NCBI RefSeq assembly: GCF_052324685.1
Contig: NC_135223.1
Span: 11,101,766-11,165,765, forward strand
Reading direction: 5' to 3'
Source of the DNA: Brachyhypopomus gauderio
Lineage: Eukaryota; Chordata; Actinopteri; Gymnotiformes; Hypopomidae
Length of the DNA: 64,000 bases
Below are positions 40,802 to 53,222 of the stretch, one piece after another. Numbering within the stretch: the stretch's first letter is position 1; every line of letters starts with the position of its first letter. The position numbers and the translations under genes are program-made. The notes beneath the pieces are model-generated. The model saw only the letters and a list, made by a program, of their open reading frames with translations, made no database searches and was not told the origin of the DNA.

Positions 40802-41221
40802 TACTAGGATAGTAGACCCCTCCCACAATAATGTAGTAGACCCCTCCTAAAAACAGATTTTTGTTGCTTTTTTTAGTTATTTTAGTGGCTGTATTAATAC
40901 ATTTACATGTAGCACATCTAGATCGGTTGCAGGCCACACTACCACAGTTAATGTCTGAATGGTCATTTACATCTCTTGACGAGCATGTTTTTGTTTTTTC
41001 CTTAAGAGGTTATGCGGTCTGTGCGTCATCCTGGAGGACTCTGAACTGTTGAAAATAATATTAGTCACTGTTTTGTTTATATTGATAAGAGCAGCATAGG
41101 AATTCTTTATATTCTATAGTTCATTTATAGTTCAGTTCGTCCACTCTCTGAACAAGTAAATCATCATCTATGACTCCTTTAACCCGCAGAAAACAAAGAG
41201 GAATATTTCATATTTCAATAA

Positions 41222-41227
41222 TTTATT
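41222..41227 (-). terminator. Candidate poly(A) signal of atg12
   Basis: AATAAA on the minus strand, about 118 bases past the atg12 stop codon. It lies in an AT-rich stretch, so chance occurrence is possible. Confidence 0.45.
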
Positions 41228-41344
41228 TACATTTTTACACAAAGACAAAACAAGATGGAACAAATCATTAGTATTTAAAAGAAAACAATGACTCAGTTGC
41301 TCAGATGTGTGTGTGTGTTCATGCATGTATAAAAGGTTGGAGGA

Positions 41345-43295
41345 TTATCCCCAGGCTTGTGATTTGCAATAATGTAGAACAAGTTTCCCATCACTGCCAA
41401 AACACTGGAAAACAGAAAGGGGTAGAGAGCACCTTAAGAGTAAACAGAGGCAGGCTCAACATACGAAGTAATTATCTCTTTATAGTATGCTATTTAGTAG
41501 TCTCAAGAGATCCCATATACATCAAACAAAACAGGTCACTTTATCCAACTTGAAAACAGTCACTGCCATGGACAACATAAAGCCATTTTCCTAATATTAT
41601 ATAGCTATAACCTATGACTCAATTTACTGATTTGATTATTCAAGCCACATGTTTCAATGAATTTAACCAATGAACCAAAATACATAAGGAAAACAGCATA
41701 GAAAGCAAATACTGTTACAACTGGAAAATAGATAAATAAAATTTAAATTAAATTTGAATTGATGTCACTCATCAATCCAGAATATTCAAACTGAGTGCAG
41801 TCACATGTACAACGAAGCCTATACAACAAAGAAGGTGTTATTATGGTGCTTGTTATGGTGTGTAGATTCACAAAATAATTTCTAAAGAATAAAATAACTT
41901 TTGGGACGTTTGAAATAATTAAATAATCTGATAACAGAGAACTTACTAAAATATTTATTTATGTTATTATATTTAAAAGAAATAGTTATTATCCCACATA
42001 CATCCCACATGTAGTAATTATGCCCAGAATGAAAACAAAAAAAAAACTTACTTCAAAAAGCACACCCACTTCTTGATCTGGTGACGGTGCAAAAGACTGA
42101 TTCACGTAAATGAACTGGGAAAAGAAGGGAAAGGCTAGTAAGACAAACATTTTAATAAAACTGTGTGGTCTGAGTAAATGTTAAGGTTACGCTTGGTTTA
42201 GGCTTCGTACCAGTTGTTCGCTAGGCTCAAGTTTAAGGAAGCGTGAGATAAACTGAGAGAGCGACTGCACGGTCCTCCCTCTCTCCACAGCCCACTTTTT
42301 GGTCTTCATGATGGGGGTGTCTCCGACAGCCTTCAGGAGCACGTCAACTGAAAGATGGGGGAAAGGGCATTTAGTCATAAAAGACTGAGAGAAAATAACA
42401 GGGAAATAGTACAACGTTGGGATTTAAACTAATAAAGCAAGAAGCCGCGTGCTCGAGCGTGAGTTTCAATGTCGCACTTGCAGCGTTATCCAGAATGCGA
42501 AAAGATTAAGTTTGGAGTTTTAGCAGGCTGTGGGTGGTTTTAGATCATAAGGATGATATTTGTCATTTATCCAACTAGCTGCTATATACTCAAACTACAG
42601 CACAGCACTACTAAATGGGAGAGAATGCAACCAAATACACAGGCCTTTGAATCACAAGTGTATAAACTATACCATCACGACAACGAAAGACTCTTGCTCA
42701 AGATAATATTTCTCCTGTAAGATTAGATGGTTAGTTTGTAAGTTTTAAAAATATATCTTGACTTTCGTCCTGTTTTCAATATGATGGTTAGAGTGAGATT
42801 CGCACTTTTCATATGTAGCATACGCTAGCTAGCTAGCCAAATATTAAAAATAAATTTAGAAAATAGCTGCCTGGCTTTTATGGTCATGTATAATATAAAT
42901 ACCATGTAAAAGAAGCGTCTTACGGGCTATATTTTATTTATTTTATTTAGCATAGTTACACAGATTTAAACCGCAAATAACAATTACAAGAAGACAGTAG
43001 TAGTTTACAACAGAGGTAGTTCAATCATTGGGTAATGACGGGGAATTTGGACCTTTTCATTCGCTCCGAGCCCCGTCAATCTGAAAACCCGGAAGTAACT
43101 GGTAGATGTCTTTCAGATCCTTAAATACAGAAGCATTCGGCCATGGATTTTTTTGAATATGTAGCATTATTGTAATGCATTCTTACTCTTTTTCTTCTCT
43201 CCCGTCGATCCAGTATCTGCTGTATCCGTAACACTTTGTTGTGTACAAGACTCATCTTTGTGTAATTCTGTGGGAGATTCTGCGTTGTCAGACAT
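41345..43295 (-). CDS. atg12: Ubiquitin-like autophagy protein ATG12
   Basis: ATG12 is joined covalently to ATG5; the conjugate with ATG16L acts as the E3 for LC3 lipidation during autophagosome formation. Coding exons (minus): 43295-43187, 42347-42211, 42114-42052 and 41404-41345. They give 122 residues with consistent phases (1, 0, 0). The N-terminal 36 residues are acidic, polar and likely disordered, shorter than in human (140 aa total). The ubiquitin-like fold follows, with the near-invariant [20 protein letters not shown] stretch, [17 protein letters not shown] and [13 protein letters not shown]. The chain ends in AWG with the stop directly after the glycine, so no protease processing is needed before activation by ATG7. 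There is no sign of decay. Confidence 0.96.
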
Positions 43296-46200
43296 CCTCT
43301 AGTGTCTGGCTAGCTACACATCCTAAACAGCGAGCACAACACGGGACAAAATAATTATTCAAAATAAAAGTTCTAGCATCTTCATAATTTATACAGTGCC
43401 GTTTTCTCTACTTAGCACAGTTAACTTGCTATTGCTGTTTTCATAAGATGAAAATGTCTTTATTTTTATTTATGTAGTCACATCAGAGATGGACAGTGTT
43501 TAAAAGTGTTTTCATATACATATATACAACAAAGTGCCTTCAGCGCTACAACCCAAAACAACCAATGAATTATTCAGGTGAAAAGTAAAGAGTTGTAGTC
43601 TGGACAAATATGTCTCCTAGTCCATACTGGTTATGCAAGGATTTAACTTGACAAAATTCGTCAACACAAAAAAGAGCTCATAATGACTGGCACAAGAGCA
43701 TTTCAAAATACTGCAAAGAGTATGGAAAGATGGTTAGGAGGTTATTTTTAAATATATTTTAGTCAATTTATCCCACTTTATAATCTATATATATTCTTGA
43801 TAATCTCTATATATATTCTTGATAATTTCTATGGACTATTATACCAAATGATTTCTGAAATAAACTTAATCCAAAATATACAACATATACCAAGCAGGAA
43901 TTATAAGGTTAACATTATGCTTTTGTATTATATCTGATGTGTTCATAATTAAATCTGCTTTACTGTGCAATAAAACTAAAAATGTGACTTCTCTGTCACA
44001 ATACATATCACAGATATGAAAATACAACTGTCCAAAATATTTTAATAGTAAGCTAAAAACTAAGATGCACAGCAAACATGAACTTCATAGGCGTAAGAGG
44101 GCTGAAATGATTACAGATGTGTGATAATTATAAAGATATTTTTACAAACATAAGTATACAGTTTTCAACCTACAAAAGCATTTTTTAAAACAGGTTGCAA
44201 CATTTAAGTGAGGTTTGCTTTGATCACTGCAAAACAAAATAAAAAATAATTTATTTCGAAATATTTTTTTGAAAATTGACGTTTTGTGTACTTGCTTTAT
44301 TGTCTTAACTGAAAAGCAGAGGAATGTGAACACTCCTGCAAATGAAAATATGTAAACTGCAGGAGACGTTCAGGCATTTGACAGCATTTTGATGTGAAGT
44401 TCTTTGCTGCTCAACACTGATCTTAAATTTCTCCTGTACTGCAAAGTCCAGTTTCAGTCCTAATCTAGATAATCTAGTTTCAATACTTTCCTTGGACAAC
44501 TGCCATCCTGCACAGTTCATTTTAGTGCTAATCAAGATAAAATATATTTTTTAAACATTAGAGTCAAATATGTTACATTAAAACACATTAAGATAAAATA
44601 AACAGTATGCAAAATTATGCTATTTATTAGTAGGCAATCATTTTGTATTGGTATGGCATGTTAAAAGATAACAAGGATCTCATATCTAAAGATGTTTAAA
44701 TGGGAGGTAGAGTTAAGGGGAAAATGTCATACCATTCTGAATTTGAAAGTAGCCAGCAAGAAAGAGAGTCACATTTTGAGAGTACATTTGACATGGTGTA
44801 GTTAACTAAACTTGTTTCACCCATTTCATAATACTGCAAAGTTTTGTGTCAGGATAACAGAAGTGTAGTTTGGTGTAGTTACGTTTTTGAGGAAAATGAA
44901 AATACATTTTCCATATCCCGTATGTGGTATACCACAATGAATGTGGTACTAAATGTATTTGGAAAGCAATTTTGGAAAATGAGGAAAAAAATGGAAAAGT
45001 CTTGGCTGGATTGACAGTCTATTTTAGGTCATTGCTTGAAGAGATTTCAGGCATTGGTTATATTGAAGAAGACAAAACGTTTCCATAGACATCAGATGTC
45101 AGCATAATAAGTAAAGAGCTTTGTGTCACACACACAAGAGCTATGATACTCCCTGTACAGTTTACAGACTACAGGATTATTATCAGTCCCCATTATTTCA
45201 GCCTGCTACGGTCTCATCCAAGAAACTATTCCAAATGTGTGCAGTGTCCTTTGGTATAAGCGTTCTCTTCTTGAGCTGTTGACATGTCTTCTTCAGATCT
45301 CTGGTTTAAATGTCTCTTGCTGCACTTGTGTGTCATAGAAAAGGGTGTTCTTGATTTAAATAACTGTGGCTGAAAGGTTTGTAAGAGGCTGTTGTCCATG
45401 GGCTGCCAGGTCATTTGCTGTTGCTGATGTTTTGTGGGGTTTTCCCTTACTTTGTCCTCTTTAATGAGTCATTTAGCACTGCACCGTTTGTTTATTATGT
45501 GAAGTGATTAAATATGCTTTTCCAGCAACAGTTTATCTTGCTTCTTTTAATATGTTTTTCGCTTTCACATTCTTTTCTGATGTTTGTGAAAATAAATGTA
45601 CATTAAAGCTGAAAGTTTACATTATGACCAAAATGTTGTGCAATTTCAGAATGAGCAGAAGATAAAGCAGACGAACTAAAGGGTGTGTAAAAAGGGCTAT
45701 AACATAAACTTCCCCCCCCTCCCCTTTCTCTTGGGCAGAGCGGCAGCACAGGGAGTGAAGTCATCAGGGTCTGATGGGAATTCCTCCTCTGTTCTTTAGT
45801 CTCCTTTTCCTGTGTAGCTCTTGAGCAGCGGGATGTCCAGGAAGTGTGGCTTTGCTCAAGCTCAAGACCTCACAGTTCTGAGTCCAGATCTCTCTGGCTA
45901 AATCTTTTAGGTTGTTCTACCAGAAAACCTTCAATAAACTGCCAATGACAACATTCACCATAAAGCAAAATATACATACATCATTTACACCTTTATATTA
46001 CTAATATTGCATTGTTAAAATAAGCAGTGAAATAATTACAATTTTGTCAATATTCCCCAAACATAGTGGCTTGTACTATTGTAAATAGAGATCCATGTAA
46101 ATGAGAATCAATGGGTTATTGTGTGTGATCTCACTGATTCACACTTCCAGGCTTTGACTATTGTTGTCCTGGGAACGACTAGCATCACAGTCAACCTAAG

Positions 46201-48907
46201 TCAACTTCTAAAAAGGAAGTGATCTCATGTTAAACAAGTCAAATATGTCTCATTAGAAGTTTAAGGCAGGATTTGATTTTACTAAAAAGACAATAGAGAA
46301 GGCTCTGCATACCTAACATGTAAATAGGCTAGGTTATGAAGGTAATGTCGACAGGCCAGATTCCAAAAAGTGTTTAGGCAGAGTGAGTGTAACAGCTGTA
46401 GACAGCTGCACCCTAGTACAAGACAAAAGCACACAATGTAATTCAGTTGCACAGAAATTAGGTCACAACTCACACCATCTCAAACCCACTGCAGATTCGG
46501 CTGTACAAAATGCAATAACTTCAAAGACAAGGCTCAGGGAGATAACGGATATAGATATATGGATCACCACAGCACACGCTGAGCGGTGGGAAAAACAGCT
46601 GTACTTGAATTACTGGCTTTTTTCACCCAGTTCAATTGCAAAGAACTCGCTAATGAAAGCCGCGTCACTTCCTTGCCCATCCCAAAGGGAAAAAAGAAAT
46701 ATCCGACAAACAGCGCCACCAAGAAATTCCGAGGAAAAAAAATCAACGAAAGACGGTTTAACCTGAATAAAAGAAGACCCCGAACATAAGGGAATAACTC
46801 GAGGACGTTCAGGATTAATACGTACACATCCCTCGAAGTAAGTGTTTATATTTATATTAGATATAAAGTAGGCTAAGTTCTGAAGTCTCCCGGGGGGCGC
46901 AACACTTTTCCTATTGGCCCCTTTTCACTTTAATTCCCTTTCCAACTTTAATAATGCGAGTGTCCATAGTCGTCAAGGCACGCAAGGCAGTTTGCACTAT
47001 TCAGAGTTAAGGAGAATAATATAGCAGGGAAAATGTTCTTTTCTTGAAGAGTGGCAGGACTTCAAATGAACTTTCGCAGCCGTGCATTAACTAACTATTA
47101 GTTTAAAAACTAATAAGCAGTTTCAATGTGACATATGCGACCTAGAGGGTATTGAAGCCACAACAAAATAGATTTATTTAGTTAAATCTGGCCGAATTGT
47201 GAGTCGCGGCATTGCTTATTCTCTCTCCAGCTGTGGCTGTTTGTTGACTCGTCATCCAGGTAACAAAAATGGCGATTACACCCATGCTTTCAAGAAAACG
47301 CAGGATTTTATATATGCTAAGTATTATGTATACACGTATTTTATATTAAATGACCAAATAGTTCTTGAGGAATCAGTGTAAGTCTATAGTGGAAACCCTG
47401 ACCACCGCGAATAACACTGGCTTTGCCGCTGTAAAACTGCTCCAACGTCGGCCAGTCTAAGAGTGAACTCTTGAAGTTCGGTGTTCCAGATGTAAACCCA
47501 CTTTGTTGGACGTGGAACTGAGTTTTAAGTAACCAAGATAACGTTCACTCTGGTTATATGCCACTTCCAAGTATGGCTACATAATATATCGTCGTTAATG
47601 CAGTGTTTAAATGAATACGTTACCCGTTATAACGGTGATTGGCTTTGACTGGTAGATCGCAAAGGATCGTAAGCAGTAAACGCGCTCATAATAACTGACC
47701 AAAATATTACGGTGTACTGTGGCGTTCATACAGACTCTCTTAATGAGAATTGTGGATGCTGTCCAGCAAAAGTTGTGATCCAAATAATGCAGGCATTTAA
47801 ATAAGCTATCATAGTGTTTCAATAATGTACGGCAGTGCTCCTATGTGACAAAATAATCGCTTGCCCATGTCGTAAAACGGTTTTTAGCTTTTTGCTTCTT
47901 TGTTTTTCCTACCTTAGAAAGTTACATTCTGCCAAACTGAATCAGACTGATATGAGTTTTATATTAATACGATTTCATTTTAGATATGATTAATAAATTA
48001 AAGATGGAGCGAATCAAGATAACTGTTACAAACGCATTTAAATTGCAATAGGCCTAATTAAATCAAAATCATATACAGATAGCTCAATAGCTCACTGGAA
48101 AGCTCTAACTTGGCAGTATCTTAACTGCTTCCAGCAGAGTTTCTGGCAGTTTTGTGAACTGCATTTTTGTGTAGTAGCTCCCTCATCACTGGGCAATTTC
48201 ATAATTTCCATTTAAGAACTGCGTGTGTGAGTGCGTGTCTGCCTGCTTGCTCATGTCCCAGGGCAAGAGTCCAAAAGTATGTGCTTGCATTGCAAGTGTC
48301 TCACTTGCAAGTCTGAGCATGGTTTAGGTATCACCTCTCAGACCGCTCTTTCCCACCCTCAAAGTGCAAAGCTCTTGTAATTATTGGCACTGCATTACCC
48401 TCGTCAGATGTGAACGTCTTCCGTGTAAAATCAAGATTGTTGTCTTGAACCACTTGAACCACTGTTGTCATTTCTATTTGTGAGGACGCTATATCTTGCG
48501 CCATACCTTTTTTCCATCATTCGTAGTCTACCCCAACTGATTTAACTTGTTTAATTATCATGGCCTTCATAAGATGAGTTAAAACACTAAAAAATGGGCC
48601 AGAATCAGTACCTACTGTATTTTAAAGTCAGACTATCCGACATAATCTGAATGACTAAATTATTGTAAGCATGCCCAGAACTTTCTTCCAAGCAGCAGCA
48701 GTATGTAAAACAACAACTGTATAACAATCAGTCAATATTTCAATCAGTCAACAATCAATATTTAATCTGTCCAGCTTCATTATGAGAATTTTCATGAATG
48801 TTCTTTACTTTACTATGCTGGTGACTTGCTGTTGAAAAGGCTGTATAATCTATACTGATGGAGGCATGACCTTTACTTGGAATGTTTCTGTTTCTTGCTC
48901 AGCTCCA
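43296..48907. other. Gene-poor spacer between atg12 and the CDC42 effector gene
   Basis: It should contain the atg12 promoter at the left and the promoter and non-coding exon(s) of the CDC42 effector at the right. A donor-like CATCCAG then GTAACA at about 47260 is one candidate exon end. No coding domain was recognised in any frame. Confidence 0.4.
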
Positions 48908-49786
48908 ATGCCTCTACACAAGTCGGGCCGGGCTCTCCGCCTGGATCCCACAATGATCTCAGCGCCACTGGGCGACTTTCGTCACACCATGCACATCGGT
49001 CGTGGAGGAGATGCCTTCGGAGACACCTCCTTCTTGTCCAGTCACGGTCCCTCCAACAAGGAGTCCGTTACGTCGGCCCAAAGCCCCATGCCAGACACCA
49101 GCGAGGCCACAGAGATGAGGCCAAATTGGGATGATGACAGCAGGGCTCCGGACGAGACGCTTCCGGAACTCCGCCACTCAGAGTCAGTCTCGTCCTTCGA
49201 CCTGGACCTAGACTTGGGGCCGTCCATTTTGGGAGACGTGCTGGGAGTAATGGACGGACTGGGACTGGGCTGCGAGTGGGCGGTGGGTAACGCAGGTGAC
49301 GAAGAGGTGTTCAGCCCTGCAGATGAAAGGGCATCGCCAGTGGGCATGACAAATGAGAAGAGGACAGACAGTCTAGGCAGAGGGGAGGAGATTCTAAACG
49401 AGGTAAATGGAGTCAAGTCCAAAGGCTTCAGGCCCAAGGTGCGATTCAGTGATAAAAAGGAAGAAATTGTTGGTCAGCAGTATTTGGTTCATGGGTCCGA
49501 GGCAGAGCGTGAGAAGGAGAATTGCGTGAGTCCAGCTGAAGGCCGGCGTGTGAGTGGTGAGGAATTGGCCATGAAGGAGGCAGTGAGACCAGAGTCGGCC
49601 AATCACCGGGCAGGCAGCAGTCCAAGCCCTTCCTCCTCTGTGAGCTCCGAATATGAAGGTGTTTCCTCTCTGGACAGGAGGAGAGAGGAGGACCACCTGT
49701 CAGAATCGGGTTCCGAAGAGGAGCATGTTGCTGGAGATCAGGGGTATACATTCGAGGACGAATCGGATGAAGAGATTGGCCTTTAG
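48908..49786 (+). CDS. CDC42 effector protein (Borg family, CDC42EP1/EP5-like)
   Basis: One coding exon of 292 residues. A polypyrimidine-AG acceptor (TTTCTGTTTCTTGCTCAG) lies five bases before the ATG, so at least one non-coding exon is upstream. Residues 17-31 (ISAPLGDFRHTMHIG) form the CRIB motif that binds GTP-loaded CDC42/TC10. They are followed by GRGGDAFGDTSFLS, the first Borg homology block. A second conserved block, SFDLDLDLGPSILGDVLGVMDGLG, lies at about 110-135 and resembles CDC42EP1 and CDC42EP5. The rest is low-complexity, acidic and serine-rich, ending DESDEEIGL; the IGL end recalls CDC42EP5. Borg proteins organise septins and actin downstream of CDC42. It is longer than human EP5 (148) and shorter than EP1 (391), so the paralogue is left open. 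Nearness to grwd1 (human 19q13) favours EP5. Confidence 0.82.
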   Translation: MPLHKSGRALRLDPTMISAPLGDFRHTMHIGRGGDAFGDTSFLSSHGPSNKESVTSAQSPMPDTSEATEMRPNWDDDSRAPDETLPELRHSESVSSFDLDLDLGPSILGDVLGVMDGLGLGCEWAVGNAGDEEVFSPADERASPVGMTNEKRTDSLGRGEEILNEVNGVKSKGFRPKVRFSDKKEEIVGQQYLVHGSEAEREKENCVSPAEGRRVSGEELAMKEAVRPESANHRAGSSPSPSSSVSSEYEGVSSLDRRREEDHLSESGSEEEHVAGDQGYTFEDESDEEIGL

Positions 49787-52700
49787 GTGGATGATGTGGG
49801 GTGTTTGAGCGGCAAGCTGAGAAAAGTATGTGCACGATGCTTTTCTAACCAACATTCTATAAACATATAAAGGGGAAACATAACCAAAGCTAAAAAAATA
49901 TATTCAAGAGGATAAACTGGACTCTGTAATTACTAGGTTAATAATACATTTAGACTCATAATGAGAGCTTCAGAAGTTCACAAATAGTTTCAAAGCTGTA
50001 AATTCTAAGGTAATTAACCCAAATGGCGAATGAATGAAAATTTCTTATCAAGGCTAATGTTTCATCATTAGAAACATAGTATTGTGTGGAAATTCTTAGT
50101 ACCTCTTTTAGTATGGCTCAGAATACATTTTATTTTAAATTCTTTAAATCCTTGGTAAGCAGCTATTTCAAGTTCACTATCTTAGAACATTGTTAAACTG
50201 GGAACGTTGAAGTTTCAAAGCTCATTATTTGGGAATTTTGAAGCCTGTGGATATGTAGCCATGGCATCTTTTGTAGCCTTGTGAGTAAATTTACTGTTAT
50301 AAATAAATCATCTCAATACAGAAGTAAATGGTTGAGAGTGAGACTAAGAGTAGCATTCCATAAATGCAGTAATGGTTCAAAAGCATTTAATCTGATCACT
50401 GATTTCTTTTTAAAGAAACACCTTGTTACATATACATATATATATATATTTTTACCTCTGAGTACTATTTCTAATGAGTTTGTAATATGGACAGTTATAC
50501 TGAGGCAAGCAAAAATCCAAAATGTACTGATCTCTTTAATGTCTTATCATGAAACAGAAAATTACACAAAGCCTCTGGATGAATTATAAGGGACACTATT
50601 ACTTTCAGTCAACTGCAATAGTAAAACTAAAATAGTTTTACGTATAAACCATGAGCAAACTGAAGCTTATATAGTATTAGCAAGTGCATTTTTAAGGTAA
50701 AATTATTTGCTCTTGGTTTGGTTTGCTTAAAGTTATAAAAAAAATGTTTTAAATCTCAGCTGTTGAATGTGGGTCTTAACTAGGCGTGCTACGTGAGCTG
50801 TGGGGTTTTACTTGACTGCTCTGAACTACACAGCAGTGGAAGTTTGCGCGTTCCTGTGGGAGTAACAAAACAATGGGTGGAAGAAACACTGAATGTCATG
50901 CTTAGATGGGTTTTTTCTTTCACACATCTTCAGCTCACTGTGATCGACACTGCTTCATAAGAGTGCTTTTTCGCTCATGCTGTTCTACACGCTGGTGTAA
51001 TCTGATGCGCCATCAGGTGTCTGCTGTTACTGAAGCTTAAGGTACAATAAGTGCAAATGTAAGTTATGAAATAGGCTTGGCTTGGCATGGATACGGGCTA
51101 CCATGGGCTAGTCAAGCGATTGCAGTGAAAATGCTAGATGACCCATGGTACACGCTAGGTGGCATGCATGGAAAACACATGAAAAAATACCCCTGTGCTA
51201 GGACATGTGCTGTTAACAAATCTGCCAGCTTCTTTAAAGGAAATGATGCATTAGGAGATCTTTCTTGGTTTTAGCAGAAAGATAATGGCCTCGGATTGAC
51301 TCACAGCAACCACTCATCAGAATGAGAGATTTGAGGCAGAACGCAGGAGAAAGTCCATGTAACACAGGCATGTATGTTTAGGTTGCTCTTTCATGTCAAA
51401 AAGGCAAACCAGCGTGAAAGCCATGAACCTGACTCCTTAGTGTGGAGTGAGACTGGAGGAATTTAGTCAGAATATGCCAGGAGCCAGGATGGTAATCGAG
51501 GCTGTTCAGTTGTGCTGCAGAAGAGTATAAGCTTGTTGACATTAAAATATTGTAAAAGAATGGTAAAGCAAAACAAAAAAGTATTTTTTTTCTGAATCTT
51601 CATTTAACCTCGTCACCTTTTCATAATGAACTATTAACCTATGAGCACCTTATACTTCTAAATTATTCTTTCAAGCCAAACGGAGCCTACCTGTGAGTTC
51701 TGGATCTTAACGTCCATGCTGGGAATAGACAAACAAATGACACAATTGACCAAACTTAACACTGCCCTTAACAGCCTTCATATGGAACAACTACAACAGG
51801 CTGCAAACATCAAGCAATTTACAACCACTGACAATCAATCTGTAAATGGATTTTCTCTAACAATTAGATGTGGTAGAGCAGCCAAGGATATAATAGAGTA
51901 ACTAAGGTGTGTTGAAGCTATCCTGCCTTAATGTAAGCTCTTAACCACATGTATGCAGTGTGGAAAACTGATGCTGTTGGTGTTGACATTATTTTCCTGG
52001 TATAGATGTCAGCAAGATAATAAATAATCTATTTACTTCCTACTACTGTGATATTTCGCTTTGCTGATTTCTTCAGGTTTTTTTTTTTAACCCAAGGATG
52101 CTTTGACCCATCTCTGTTCTTATCTGTAACGCACGACTGTGCAGTTAGTGATACTGTACACATACAGCCAACCTGATACTGGCTGACTGGTTGCCCAGAC
52201 ACATAAAGACGACGGCCTGCTGAAAGGTGGCACCTCTGGCAGCTCGGCTCGCCGTGGATTAGAGGATCTACTCCAGCCACATTCCAGCCAGCCTATCCCA
52301 TACCAGAACAGCTTCAAGAGCGGAAATATAATCCCATATCCCTCGTGTCAAGGCTGTGCACTCTGCAAATGGCAAAATTATTAGAACGGTAAGATGGTAC
52401 TCTTAAATTCATATGCATGGGCAGAACTTCTAATTTTGAACACAAACAAAAGCCTATTTTACTTTATTACAAAGTCTGTACTATTTAGTAAACCTGCAAC
52501 TGATACTCGTGTCAGGATTTATGAGGTGGAGTTTCCCTAGATTAATAAATTTTGTCTCTGCATTACCAACAATGCATTTTTCAAAATGCATAACCCATGA
52601 GATTTCAGTAGAGCAGTTTAGGTACTCAGAGGTATGAAATGCCACTTCACTTTGTAGGAATTCTGCAGGAATGAGGTCATGCAAAAGTGTTGACAAAAGG

Positions 52701-53222
52701 AAAACATTTTACTTCCATTATTACTTTTTTGTTAGTCTTTAACATAATTGGTGTCAAAACATGCAATAGAAAACTTTAGATTATTAAAACCATAGCATAC
52801 AAACAGAAAGAGATGGAATTTGGAAATATTAACAAAAAAAATATGACCTGGTATACAAGATGCAAACTAAATTACACATGAAAATCAGCTTAAAGACTTT
52901 TTTCCATTGGATGATGTATGCTTATGCACAATCTGGGTGGAGTTAACCTCAGATTAATGCCTCAAGCATCTACCAGAGTTTACTGATCTCTGTGCTGGTT
53001 CATTCAGGGATATTCAACCCATGCAACAGCACAAACTTCAGTTAGCCCTCACCCATGTGGTGCCATTAACGAGTGGTAATTAGCAACACCCAGTTTCGAG
53101 GGTAGTGATTAGTGAAACACAAGAAGCCTGACCAATCAGTGACATTTGTACTAGTGCTGCATAAAGTGCAATATCAAGTGTATTTCTACAGTTGTATAAA
53201 GCCACAAAGACACGCACATTTT
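49787..53222. other. Spacer between the CDC42 effector gene and grwd1
   Basis: It begins with the 3' UTR of the CDC42 effector gene. Only short, domain-free frames are seen in the rest. Confidence 0.5.
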
